A DNA stretch of 64,000 bases from Hyalella azteca (Eukaryota > Arthropoda > Malacostraca > Amphipoda > Hyalellidae): positions 22,321 through 86,320 of the forward strand of contig NW_025931721.1 in the NCBI RefSeq assembly GCF_000764305.2. The letters run 5' to 3'. The notes under the pieces were generated by a model. The model was not told the DNA's origin and made no database searches. It saw only the letters and a program-made list of their open reading frames with translations. Made by a program: the position numbers and the translations under genes. Within the stretch, counting starts at the first letter, position 1. Every line of letters begins with the position of its first letter. Below, one piece after another: positions 40,407 through 50,780 of this stretch.

Positions 40407-40563
40407 AAGTGTTGGTTATATAGCCTGTCTTCATCGGAGTGTTGGTTATATAGCCTGTCTTTATCGGAGTGATGGTTATATAGCCTGTCTTTATCGGAGT
40501 GATGGTTATATATAGCTTGCCTTTATCGCAGCGTTGGTTATATGGCCTGCGTTAATCGGAGTG
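40407..40563. repeat. 30-bp minisatellite A, second tract
   Basis: Five units of the TTATCGGAGTGWTGGTTATA repeat, followed again by the 320-bp unit. Confidence 0.93.
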
Positions 40564-40565
40564 TT

Positions 40566-40915
40566 GTAGTTAAATCACTTGGTTTAGAGACCTAGAAAGC
40601 TACTGTCAATGCCACAGGAGTCGCCAGTCAATATAATAGTCTAGTCTAGTGTACCGGTAGTCGCCTACACTAGACTCGCCACTTATCAATAAACACCAAA
40701 ACTGACCAGAACTGCAATTTGTGTAGGGTTACATTACCACCTAATATATACGAAGCTGTTTAGATCTCGCTTGAAAATTGGGGTGTAGCTTTTTTTGTAA
40801 ATTAATCGCTTATATTGAAGACCGGTGACGTAAGTGCTGTGGCGACTTAAAGTGAGACGCAAATTATTTACTTACTCTTTTTTGAGTCGAACGTTATTTA
40901 GTCCCTCTTATTTAT
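40566..40915. repeat. ~320-bp unit, copy 2
   Basis: Near-identical to 39844-40165 with a 27-bp insertion (AATATAATAGTCTAGTCTAG and on) after CGCCAGTC. Confidence 0.9.
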
Positions 40916-40922
40916 AAGAGGG

Positions 40923-41008
40923 ATTAAGTGATGAGTGCAGGACGAGTGAGTAGGTTAGTGATGAGTGCAGGACGGGTGAGTAGGTTAGTGATGAGTGCAG
41001 GACGGGTC
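40923..41008. repeat. 30-bp minisatellite B, second tract
   Basis: Three units. They complete the second period of the A-320-B composite. Confidence 0.9.
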
Positions 41009-41477
41009 ACCTGTAATATATGCTCGATAATTGATTATCAATAATGGTTTGGGTGATGAACGAACAATGATAATTTCACGTTTTTATGTTCATGTATTTC
41101 GCACCTGATCATACTTATTTTAACGGCGTATTACGTTATGTGTCTTATTGATTTTCGTTTATCATAAGTTATATTATTATCGTTATACATTATAAATCAT
41201 ATATTAATTCCGGTCAGCGTATTATATATTATTGATAAAAATATAATATAATATTGCATTATATTTTTATTTATTTAAATAATTCATACTTGAATTCATT
41301 TTATCTACTCTAGATTCCTTCCCATCGTCCAGAATATTATCGCAAAGTTACTATCAATATCTATAAACTCTGTAGTGTAAAAAAACTTTTCCATGACACC
41401 TCAAAAGATATAAAAGATTCTGTCTATAGACTATAACGTCTAAAACCCGACGTTGGAATTTCTGTAACGTCGCGATA
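41009..41477. promoter_or_regulatory. Upstream region of the BAMBI-like gene
   Basis: AT-rich, with TATA-like runs at 41220-41280. No element can be assigned with confidence. The start codon at 41478 follows TCGCGATA. Confidence 0.3.
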
Positions 41478-42593
41478 ATGCTGACGTCGACGTTGGTGCT
41501 GCTGCTGACTGTGCTGCTATGGAGTGCCGGGGCGTTAGCATCCGGGAACACATCAGAATTTAATGAATTTCCATTTGAAATTATTAAAAATCATTCGCAA
41601 AACATTCGAGATCTTGAAAAACTAGAGGATGTAGAAGTTAATTTAGATAAAAGTGAAAACATGACGATGAATCAAAGTGAAGAAGACATGAAAAATATTG
41701 CAAACGAGACTAGCAGTGAAATTAGAACTAACTGCAGTGACCTTATCAATGTAAGGTTAGACTCGGAAGTTCACGGCGGTGAACATCTTCACGGCAATGA
41801 AAATTATAACGAAAATTTTAAGGTTGAGCTCGTGAAAGCAAATTCGTTGAATGAATATTTTATGGAAGGAGAAAACTTCGTTGTAGGGCAGAACTTTGAC
41901 GAAAAGAAGATACAGAAACAGATTAAACAGCAAAAACAGTCGCAACAACAGCAACAACAGCAACAACAGCAACAACAGCAACAACAGCAACAGTTGCAAC
42001 AACAGCAACAGTTGCAACAACAACAACAACAGTTGCAACAACAACAACAACAGCAACAGTTGCCACAACAGCAACAGTTGCAACAACAGCAACAACAGCA
42101 ACAGTTGCAACAACAGCAACAACAGCAACCGTTGCAACAACAGCAACAGTTGCAACAACAGCAACAGTTGCAACAACAGCAACAGTTGCAACAACAACAA
42201 CAGTTGCAACAACAACAACAGCAACAGTCGCAACAACAGCAACAGTTGCCACAACAGCAACAGTTGCAACAACAACAACAGTTGCAACAACAGCAACCGT
42301 TGCAACAACAGCAACAGTTGCAACAACAGCAACAGTTGCAACAAAAGCAACAGAAGCAACGACAAATCAACAGATACAGAAGCCACAACAGAAACAACAG
42401 ACATCGCAACATCAACAGACGCAACAGGTGCAGCAGCAACAAATGCATAGTGAACAACAGTTACAACAACAGCAGCAGAGAATTCGGAAGCTGTTAAATA
42501 AACAGGCCCAACAGCAGCAACAGGAGCACATACAGAGACAACAGAAACAGACAAGTGACCGACAACAGCAGCACATCAAAACAAGTCGGGAAG
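41478..42593 (+). CDS. BAMBI-like exon 1: signal peptide and Gln/Leu tract
   Basis: Residues 1-23 are a signal peptide. Residues 24-150 are acidic with several N-glycosylation sites (NTS, NHS, NMT, NQS, NET, NCS). From about 41937 to 42350 the coding is CAACAG/TTGCAACAA repeats (Gln with Leu about every sixth residue). The signal frame stops at 42497, while a Gln-rich continuation (QQQQMHSEQQLQQQQQRIRK) runs one frame away to the donor GAAG|GTGGGG at 42594, which is in phase with exon 2. A one-base loss or two-base gain near 42360 is therefore implied, either assembly error in the repeat or a real frameshift. Confidence 0.75.
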
Positions 42594-45106
42594 GTGGGGG
42601 AACTTTTGTCATTGCAGTTTATTTTAAAGATTTTTAACTTTAAGGATTGTTTTCATCTTTTCCGTAAAATTTGACTATTCTTATCGATGATGTTTGAAAA
42701 GTCGGTACGAGAGTTTGAAAAACTTCAACGTTGGAGGAGGTGGTGATTTACAACTGTGAAAGGTAGGTATAGGCGAACGGAAATCGAATTTGATGATCCA
42801 TTAAGATAAAGATGATGATTAAAATCCATTAAAATAAATAACTCTAAAATAAGCTTTCATATTTTTAAATCACCATCTTCTGAATAACTGTAACGCTTGA
42901 GTGTATGTGCGTTGTACTAAACGATATTTCTCAAATAAAAGAACAAAATTTTAGAATTAACTTTAAGAATTTTTTTAACTTAATATTTTATTGGACTGTG
43001 ATGTCCACAAATGATCTTTATCAATAGTTTTCTTAAAAACAGTATATAATATTATATAATATATAACATAATATAATTTAATAAAATATAATTTACAAAG
43101 TTCTAATAACTGTATTAACCGAGGCGGCTAAGAGGTTGTTCACCAAATAACACCCAAAGAACAAACGGTCATTTGTTTCTGGTGTTCATCGCATATGTAT
43201 TGTCAATTTAACTTCCTTAATTACAGTCACTATCATTGCGTAAATTTACTTCTTATTCGAATTCTGAGTAATTTAATCTAAGTTATTTACTTCTTATTTT
43301 AATTCTGAGTAATTTAATCTAAGTTTATCCCCTTACGACTGCTCGGCCACTTGTCACAAATAAAGAAAATAGTTTACGTGAAAACCATCGATGTTTTGTA
43401 CACAATGTGAAGCTTTGGAGGGTTAGGGTGACACTCAAAGAAATGAAAGAGATTCGTCCTTATAGCGGTACATTTTTTACCCTCGTGTGTGTCATCCTGA
43501 CCCAGTATGGTCCCGCAAAATGGCTTATCATTGCCATGTCCGTTACCATCTCGTGATGTTTGTAAAAAAGTGAGTCACTATTTGGACAAGATAATTTTTT
43601 AATTTTCCCGTTAGGATGGATCTTGCAACGGACGCACACTGAGAAAAATAGATGGTCGTATTGTTCAAATAGTGACATACTTTTTGCCTTCTTGCCAGAC
43701 CCGATATATCTACGACTACCCACACCGGAGTTAAAGGTGTGTCACTACTGGCATTTGGACACAGCCGCACTCCATTTTCTGAATGTAACGAAATTAAAGT
43801 AATTATAATTACTTGACAAGAGGTTTACTTGACAAGAGGTTTACTTGACAAGAGGTTTACTTGATTGGCTTAACCCGCAAACAACAACAGTGTTCCCGGA
43901 ACTATATTTATGACCATTTAAATTAACGCAGCAGCTGTGTTGTTCATACCCACCTCTGCTGACTCAGCCATATGTCTACTCACCTCTGCTGACTCAGCCA
44001 TATGTCTACTCACCTCTGCTGACTCAGCCACATGTCTACTCACCTCTGCTGACTCAGCCATATGTCTACTCACCTCTGCTGACTCAGCCATATGTCTACT
44101 CACCTCTGCTGACTCAGCCATATGTCTACTCACCTCATTATTCCTACTCACCCAGCTCAGCATGTCTAATATTAGACTCCCTGATTTATTAGATCCTCAG
44201 CCACGGCTTCTTTGATCCTTCGCGACCTTTAACCTTCACGATAAACCTGCTGCATTATTTGAACAATTTTTTCGTAGAAGCTTTTAATTTTCAGAAGCCG
44301 TGTTTTTATATGGATTTGTTATAGCAGGTAAATGGTATAAAGTTAAGTGTTAACAGTAATGGCTATAGACGCTGGTGCAATGAGTGGACTTTCAAACGAA
44401 TTAGAATGGATGCCTTTTCAACCCAATCAAAGTAATATGCAGCTCACAGTATGTGTTTTCATAATGCACTTTATTAATAACATAATTACACTAATTTATT
44501 TATCACATACTTAATTACCGTACACTAATTTATTTACCAAATTTTTACCACATCCTGGTTAAGAATGCCGACTGCCTTCAAACATTCTTATTTCAATCTT
44601 ATTTTCCTAGTTCTCCTGTCAGTTTACCTGTCAACTTACCTGACTACGTACCTGTCTACTTATCTGTCTACGAACCTGTCTACTTATCTGTCTACCTATC
44701 TGTCTACTTAACTATCTACATACCTGTCAACTTACCTGTCTACGTACCTGTCAACTTACCTGGCGCAGCATGACTCATCGTCAGCTGGAAGGCAGCCGCT
44801 GAATCGATGCCTGCTCGACATGCCGGCGCCTGTCCACCGTGGACGGAACTACCGTCGAGACAGACGGTAACTGCCGTGGACGGAACTAACGTCGAGACAG
44901 ACGGTAACTGCCGTGGACGGAACTACCGTCGAGACAGACGGTAACTGCCGTGGACGGAACTACCGTCGAGACAGACAGTAACTACCGTGGGTGACACGCA
45001 CGGTAGTTCCGTGGCCACGCAGCAGCTGCGACGCCTGGCGCCACGCGTCCCGTCATTTCCTGTGCTCCTGTCTGCCTTCTTCTGTCTTTTTCTGTTTCTC
45101 ACTGTC

Positions 45107-45149
<43 letters not shown>

Positions 45150-48100
45150 GTCTTTCCTTGTCTTTCTTTTTTAGCTTCGTAGTCTCTTCCTGTCTCACTC
45201 TTCTTCGATTAGCTTTATCGCCTCTCTCATTGTCTGTCTGTCGGTTTCAGCTTGTCTCGCGCTGTCTCTCTCTGTCTGTTCCTGTTTCTTCCTGTCTCTC
45301 CATGTCTCTCCCTGTCTCATTCTGTCTGTCTCTGTCTCTCCCTGTCTGTCTTTGTTTCTCCCTGTCTGTCTCTTTCTGTCCGTCTCTGTCTCGCTCGGTC
45401 TTTCCTTGGCTCTCCCTGTCTCTCATTTTCTCTCCCTATCTCTCTATGTCTCTCCCTGTCTCACTCTGTCTCTTCTGAGCTGTCTCTTCGCCTCATTCGT
45501 GCTCGCATTGTTCACTGAAGACATTAAGACATGAGGCTCATGGAAGTAAGACATTAAGACATGAGACTCATTAAGTAAGACATTAAAACATGAGAGTCAT
45601 GTAAGTAAGACAATAAGACTCATGTAAGTAAACATGTAGTTTACTTACATGAGTGTGCCTCACTGCGTCCATGACTCAGTCCATGAGTTCCAGCAGCATC
45701 TCAGCAGCAAGCTTCGCCTTCAGTAAACAGCACGAGCTTCTGTTAAAAAAGTTACTGTTGTTATGACTAGCACTGCAGTTACTGTTGTTATGCCTGACAC
45801 TGCAGTTGCTGTTGTTATGCCTGGCACTGCAGTTACTGTTGTTATGCCTGGCACTGCAGTTACTGTTGTTATGCCTGGCACTGCAGTTACTGTTGTTATG
45901 CATGGCACTGCAGTTACTGTTGCTATGCCTGGCATTGCAGTTACTGTTGTTATGCATGGCAGTACAGTTGATGCAAGTTGTTGCTGAAATTACGGCCAAT
46001 ATTTTTTGGCAAAGCTAATAATATTGTTAATTTTGGCAGATTATGGCAAATCTTCGATAGAACATCATAAATATTTTCCAAAAAACCATAGAAGCAAATA
46101 ATTTGTATTGAAAACAGGCTTGAATAGATTAAATATAATTTTAATCTATATACATACATATACAAATATGTGCGCATGTTTACCGTATAATTAATTGTGT
46201 AAAGTGTTACAGGTGTTACTTGTTACTGTAACCTGGGGGGCTGCGCGCTACGGGGCTACACCTGCCGTAGCCGTAGCGGTGCGTGTTACGTGCGTCGATA
46301 CTACGACACGCACGACACGCACGACACGCACGACACGCAAGAAGTTTACGGCCGTCAATTACTACACGTTTACGGCTGCGTGGAAATGCTTACCAGGTCA
46401 GAGTTAAAAAAATTTTTAACTTTTAATTTAAAGTTTTACTTCAGTTGCATATTGTGTTTTCTCTGGCTCTGTATTGATTAGAATTTGGATTCATACAGGA
46501 TTTTATACGCATTAAAACGAACGAGTCATATTGTCCAAATAGCGATACTCTTTCTGCCCGTAGCACTGATATCCTTTTGCCGGACCAAACTGGGTCTGAT
46601 CGAGCCACACACAAGCCAGAGGCGTATCACTATTTAGACAAACTTCCACTTATTTCTATGAGCGCATATTTTTGATTTAATAAGATTGTGTAGTCTGAAG
46701 TACTGAATGCATTTTTGTTGTAGAAATAATTCGGAATTTTGTTAATAAAAAACACGGTATATATTGCAGCAGGGTTTAGGATGCTGCGGGATCTATTATT
46801 ACATCAAACATTTGCATATATTTTTGTATAAATATAATGTACATGTTAATTAATGCATGTTTTTTACTGTGCAGACAAGAGAGAATTTCGTGCTTATCAA
46901 TCCAGGGCAATTTAACGGCAACAGATACAACAGAAACAATGCTGGCAACTACAACAATGCCAGCAACAATAACAGCAGAACCTGCAACAGAGGCCAACAG
47001 AACAATTCAACAGACAAGAGAAACTTCAACAACAGCACCGGCGATAACAGAAACAGGAGCTATAATGACATTTCTTGTTAATGATTCTGTTGCAAGAGAC
47101 GCGAACAGAGGTGGGATTTTCCGTGGATTTTCGATACATCGAAATTCATGAAAAATAATAACCTATGTGAAGAAATTATACCATATACGTATAAGAAATA
47201 ATGCCATATGAAAAAATTCAATCCTAGCGAAGGAATAATATCCTATGTAATGAGGTACCCTATATTAAAAAATATGCTATGAGACAAAGTAATATCTTAT
47301 GTGAAAATTACCCTTTGTAAGAAATACCCAGTATAAAAATACATTTTCTACTCATAACATTTCATTTGAGACATGTTTAAATTAAATATTCTGTTTTATT
47401 TAATTTTTTTGTGACTGAAATTTGGCCAACTTTCAAATTTTTGGAACTAGCTTTTAAAATTTGAATTTATTTCCATTATTTTCCCTTATCGACCCCACTC
47501 CATTACCTCCTGTTACGCCATAACCTCCTGTTACGCCATTACCTCCTGTTACGCCATTACCTCCTGTTATGCCATTACCTCCTGTTACGCCATTACCTCC
47601 TGTTATGCCATTACCTCCTGTTATGCCATTACCTCCTGTTATGCCATTACCTCCTGTTACGCCATTACCTCCTGTTATGCCATTACCTCCTGTTACGCCA
47701 TTACCTCCTGTTACACCATTACCTCCTGTTACACCATTACCTCCTGTTACGCCATTACCNNNNNNNNNNNNNNNCTTATGGCGCCGCAATATATAGGGGC
47801 TGTTGGGGCGCGTATCCAGGATACTTATGGCGCCGCAATATATAGGGGCTGTTGGGGCGCGTATCCAGGATACTTATGGCGCCGCAATATATAGGGGCTG
47901 TTGTCCATCTTCCTGACTTTTATTTTATGAGAGAATTTTTCTGAACAAATAGTTTAATATGTAAATGATAGCAACTTAAATTTTACCTTCAGGCTTGAGG
48001 AGTCAGCAGCTGTTTACAGGATCACGGAGGAACAGCTGGAGCAGCAGCAGGTGGTTCACAGCTGTGGCTATCGCTGTACCAGCTGTAGGCGTAGCGCTGC

Positions 48101-50780
48101 TCGTTGCCCTCGCGTACTACGCGTTTACGCTACTCAGGCGCGACGACAGCAGTGTGGTCAGTTATATTCTCTCAATCTTTCTTTATTCACACAGTAGCAC
48201 ACATAAATACATAACAAGAGAACATGGAAAATTTGAAGATTTGAAAAAAAGCTTCCATGTGAATGATCATAAATAATTACGCATCATCCATGTGGTTCGT
48301 AACCATAAGGGATGATGGCTTGATTGACTGGAAGGCATTTATGTATAACAGAGATGCTTTGTATAGTGACGATAACAACAGTAATACAAATGGCCATAAA
48401 AAGCTAGCAAGTAAACATTTGCCATCACGTAAGATTGAAATTTTTCATTTTGAACGCAATTTTAGAATAGTTTTGATGCCGTCTCATCAGAGGCATTAAG
48501 TTCGGAGGTGGCATGAACGGGGTTGTTTTGGGGTTGAATAGGAGGGTGAAGTTCAATGTAAGATAGAGAGTAAAATTCAAGGCAAGAAATAGGGTGAAAT
48601 TCAGGGTAAGATGGATCATAAAATTCAGGGTAATATGGAGGTTAGAATTCAAGTTAAGATGGAGGGTAAATTTCAGGGTAAGATTGAGGGTAAAATTCAG
48701 GGTAAGATGGTACAAGTTAGGATAAGGAGGGCTAAATTAGGGTAAGATGGAGGGTAAAATTCAGGGCAAAATGAGGGTAAAAGTTAGGATAAGGAGAGCT
48801 AAATTAGGGTTAGATGGAGAGTAAAATTCAGGGCAAGACGAGGATAAAAGTTAGGATAAGGAGGGTTAAATTAGGGTAAGATGGAGAGTAAAATTCAGGG
48901 CAAGATGAGGGTAAAAGTTAAGATAAGGAGGGCTAAATTATGTAAGATGGAGGGTAAAATGCAGGATGCCATATTGAACGAGCCTTCTAAGCCTGCCACC
49001 TAGAACCGACCACCTAGAACTCCTGCACATTTCTATGGAGGGTAAAATTCAGTGTAAGATTGAGGGTAAAATTCAGGGTAAGATGGTACAAGTTAGGATA
49101 AGGAGGGCTAAATTAGGGTAAGATGGATGGTAAAATTCAGGGCAAAATGAGGGTAAAAGTTAGGATAAGGAGAGCTAAATTAGGGTTAGATGGATAGTAA
49201 AATTCAGGGCAAGATGAGGGTAAAAGTTAGGATAAGGAGGGTTAAATTAGGGTAAGATGGAGAGTAAAATTCAGGGCAAGATGAGGGTAAAAGTAAGGAT
49301 AAGGAGGGCTAAATTATGTAAGATGGAGGGTAAAATGCAGCATGCCATATTGAACGAGCCTTCTAAGCCTGCCACATAGAACCGACCACCTAGAACTCCT
49401 GCACATTTCTGCAAGATATTGACACTTATCGTACACGGCTGATTCAACTATTGAATATGTTGGCAAGACATTATTGATGTTTGGTAATAGCGAACCTAAC
49501 CTAAACTAAACGGAAATGATTGACGAGAATTTAATGTGCAAATTTAACAAAAACCACTCAATTTTGTGATGTAAAGTCACCAAAAGTCTCAGAAATAAGC
49601 GACAACGTGACGATATTTGTGTCGAATACTGGGCCGACTGAAGAAAGTTGGCGATAAAAGACCGTAGGTGATAGAACTGAGGAAATTCTATGCACGTGAT
49701 TGTTAATAATGTATGCGGAATAATTTTGCCTCGGTTTTTGTTCGACAATTGAGTTGAATAAGACATTGATTGATGTTCTCCTTGACTAAGTCTCCCCTTA
49801 AAATCCCGGATGGTTTGCAAAAATGTTGTTCCCTCAAATGTATATAATAACTTTTCGTGTCACTTTATTAATATATTAGTCACTACAATATAATAATTTG
49901 TCATGAACCTCCTTGCGAAGTCTTTAGCGCATTTTCTCATTTATGAAAAAATGCACTCTTGTGCTCACCATGTCCGTCTGTCTGTCCGTCTGTCCGTCCG
50001 TCCGTGACCTAAAGTTTTCGTCGACGAGAAAATGCGCTCTCTGTCACTCACTGCAGTGAGTACTGAGTTATATTTTGTGTAAATCTTTCAGCAGACTCTG
50101 AAGGTGAAATTTTATTTCAGATATCGCACCCCGGATGTCGTTATCGCCGCGCCCCTCAGAAAGAGGACGGGGCCCTCGTGTCACGCCGAGGCTCTCCTGC
50201 AGAAGCTGAAGGATTTTTCAAAACCTCAGAGTTTGGGAGTTTCGTCTATCCTCATCCTGACTCATACCGGGAACATAGTTTTACAATATCACAGTCGTTG
50301 TCCAGTGAGAAACTGCCGTGTGTGAATCCAATTTCGCAAGTGTGCTACGCTGAAAATGAGAATAAAGCTAACATCGAAAAGCCCCATTTTCAAGGTTACC
50401 TCCAAAATAGCCATTCCAAAATGTCCAACGTTCCTGAAAATTTTGAAAAGATAATGAAGTTTCCCAGTGGCATGGTAGGCCCAAAAAGCGATTTGCTTGC
50501 TTATGAAAATTTCAGTCGGAATTTGTCGACTTTTGAGCCATCGACTCGGCGAGCTAAATCTCCGGCTTCTGATGCTGAATTCCGATTTGTGATTGAAGAC
50601 CGATGTAGATCTCATATTTTTCCATCTAAATCATCGCCAAAAGCAACGCCAACACTAGATTTGCCACCACATTTTCCTCCATATCAACTTCAACATCGAC
50701 ATGATAAGTCGTGTCAAACTTCCCCTGTTCGACCAAATTTACAATGGCTCCAGCCAACAAACTTAAACCTGCCTATCTAA
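41478..50780 (+). CDS. BAMBI-like TGF-beta pseudoreceptor with long Gln tract
   Basis: Exons are 41478-42593, 46213-46396, 46875-47110, 47993-48156 and 50121-50780. Junction phases 1, 2, 1 and 0 all match. The N-terminus MLTSTLVLLLTVLLWSAGAL is a signal peptide. A Gln/Leu tract fills most of exon 1. Exon 2 has CYCNLGGCALRGYTCRSRSG then AC, whose C-x-C-x4-C-x6-C-x6-C spacing is that of the BAMBI ectodomain, and GCVEML where BAMBI has GCLDSL. Exon 3 is a Thr-rich stalk. Exon 4 has RWFTAVAIAVPAVGVALLVA and TLLRRDD, matching the BAMBI membrane segment (WFRAAVIAVP...LRSE). BAMBI resembles type I receptors without a kinase and damps TGF-beta/BMP signalling at the plasma membrane. Oddities: the polyQ insertion, a frame change near 42360, and no visible CCxxxxCN motif. 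The cytoplasmic tail has two possible acceptors. Confidence 0.82.
41937..42363 (+). repeat. CAACAG/TTGCAACAA coding repeat
   Basis: Imperfect tri- and hexanucleotide array. It creates long shadow frames of Leu, Cys, Val/Ala and Asn/Ser on both strands; only the Gln frame is continuous with the signal peptide. Confidence 0.95.
42594..43431. other. BAMBI-like intron 1, first part
   Basis: AT-rich. A TTACTTCTTATTYGAATTCT segment is repeated at 43247 and 43288. No coding. Confidence 0.5.
43432..43785. mobile_element. Two adjacent CACTC-end MITE copies
   Basis: The first (43432-43600) begins CACTCAAAGAAATGAAAGAG and holds GTCATCCTGACCCAGTATGG. The second (about 43640-43785) has TATTGTTCAAATAGTGACAT and GGTGTGTCACTACTGGCATT with a diverged core. 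Confidence 0.75.
43806..43865. repeat. 17-bp minisatellite
   Basis: Unit TTACTTGACAAGAGGTT, three full copies. Confidence 0.85.
43948..44140. repeat. 30-bp minisatellite
   Basis: Unit CACCTCTGCTGACTCAGCCA plus TATGTCTACT, six copies. Each contains the palindrome TGCTGACTCAGCA-like core, an AP-1/Maf-like TGACTCA site. Open on both strands. Confidence 0.93.
44600..44762. repeat. TACCTGTCTACTTATCTGTC repeat
   Basis: Degenerate 10-12-bp unit array, pyrimidine-rich on the plus strand. Confidence 0.8.
44830..44985. repeat. 37-bp minisatellite, four copies
   Basis: Unit CTGCCGTGGACGGAACTACC plus GTCGAGACAGACGGTAA. Confidence 0.93.
45060..45480. repeat. CTGTCTCTC-type pyrimidine tract
   Basis: More than 400 bp of CTGTCTSTCYCTGTC-like sequence, almost free of purines except G. 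The long Ser/Leu/Cys open frames are artefacts. Confidence 0.93.
45745..45965. repeat. 27-bp minisatellite, eight copies
   Basis: Unit CTGGCACTGCAGTTACTGTT plus GTTATGC. Open in all frames because of its length. Confidence 0.93.
46213..46396 (+). CDS. BAMBI-like exon 2: cysteine-rich ectodomain
   Basis: (G)VTCYCNLGGCALRGYTCRSR then SGACYVRRYYD, a DTH repeat and VYGRQLLHVYGCVEMLT. Cys spacing C-x-C-x4-C-x6-C-x6-C equals BAMBI. The DTHDTHDTH insertion comes from an ACGACACGC microsatellite and sits where BAMBI has a variable loop. Acceptor GTTACAG, donor ACCAG|GTCAGA. Confidence 0.85.
46520..46667. mobile_element. CACTC-end MITE copy in intron 2
   Basis: TCATATTGTCCAAATAGCGA at left, ACCAAACTGGGTCTGATCGA in the centre, TATCACTATTTAGACAAACT at right. 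Confidence 0.75.
46875..47110 (+). CDS. BAMBI-like exon 3: Thr-rich stalk
   Basis: (R)QERISCLSIQGNLTATD then TTETMLATTTMPATITAEPA and on to FLVNDSVARDANR. Thr/Ala-rich, suited to O-glycosylation. Phase 2 in and 1 out, matching its neighbours exactly. The other open frame is Asn-rich but is out of phase with both neighbours. Confidence 0.75.
47498..47759. repeat. 15-bp minisatellite CCTGTTAYGCCATTA, about 17 copies
   Basis: Ends at an N run, so the true length is unknown. It gives (GGNGVT)n or (PLPPVT)n shadow frames. Confidence 0.95.
47760..47774. other. Assembly gap (15 N)
   Basis: Gap inside or at the edge of the 15-bp minisatellite in intron 3 of the BAMBI-like gene. Confidence 0.98.
47775..47901. 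repeat. 49-bp minisatellite, 2.6 copies
   Basis: Unit TATGGCGCCGCAATATATAG plus GGGCTGTTGGGGCGCGTATCCAGGATACT. Perfect copies. Confidence 0.93.
47993..48156 (+). CDS. BAMBI-like exon 4: membrane segment
   Basis: (G)LRSQQLFTGSRRNSWSSSR then WFTAVAIAVPAVGVALLVAL and AYYAFTLLRRDDSSV. The WF...AVAIAVP...LLRRDD pattern parallels vertebrate BAMBI. Acceptor ACCTTCAG, donor GTG|GTCAGT, phase 0. Confidence 0.88.
48540..49420. repeat. Degenerate GGGTAAGATGGA/GGGTAAAATTCA array with ~365-bp duplication
   Basis: Short units AGGGTAAAATTCAGGGTAAG repeated throughout. A larger segment (about 48665-49030), ending CCACCTAGAACTCCTGCACA, is repeated at about 49045-49405. Confidence 0.88.
49928..50038. mobile_element. 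Small element with AGCGCATTTTCTC inverted ends
   Basis: AGCGCATTTTCTC at left and GAGAAAATGCGCT at right, 110 bp apart, enclosing a GTCCGTCTGTCTGTCCGTCC tract. It lies 80 bases upstream of the last exon of the BAMBI-like gene. Confidence 0.65.
50121..50780 (+). CDS. BAMBI-like exon 5: probable cytoplasmic tail
   Basis: Acceptor TTTTATTTCAG|ATATCG in phase 0 opens a 219-codon frame: ISHPGCRYRRAPQKEDGALV and on to NLQWLQPTNLNLPI stop. I do not recognise it. A competing acceptor 29 bases upstream (AAATCTTTCAG|CAGACTC at 50091) is also phase 0 but uses another frame (QTLKVKFYFRYRTPDVVIAA) that stops at 50325. The longer frame is preferred for length only. Confidence 0.5.
   Translation: MSHPGCRYRRAPQKEDGALVSRRGSPAEAEGFFKTSEFGSFVYPHPDSYREHSFTISQSLSSEKLPCVNPISQVCYAENENKANIEKPHFQGYLQNSHSKMSNVPENFEKIMKFPSGMVGPKSDLLAYENFSRNLSTFEPSTRRAKSPASDAEFRFVIEDRCRSHIFPSKSSPKATPTLDLPPHFPPYQLQHRHDKSCQTSPVRPNLQWLQPTNLNLPI

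Larger units (their letters stand above)
48157..50120. other. BAMBI-like intron 4
   Basis: Contains the GGTAAAATTCAGGG repeat region (48540-49420) and a small inverted-repeat element (49928-50038). The rest is AT-rich without coding. Confidence 0.6.

Noticed and set aside
41757..42554. Long antisense Leu/Gln and Cys/Asn open frames opposite the Gln tract
   Set aside because: They are mirror frames of the CAACAG repeat; only the Gln frame joins a signal peptide and has phase-matched downstream exons.
44987..45478. 163-codon Ser/Leu/Cys frame resembling a membrane protein
   Set aside because: It is translation of a CTGTCTCTC tract; hydrophobicity follows from CTN and TCN codons.
47454..47789. 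Gly-Gly-Asn-Gly repeat protein on the minus strand
   Set aside because: 15-bp minisatellite in an intron of the BAMBI-like gene, interrupted by N.
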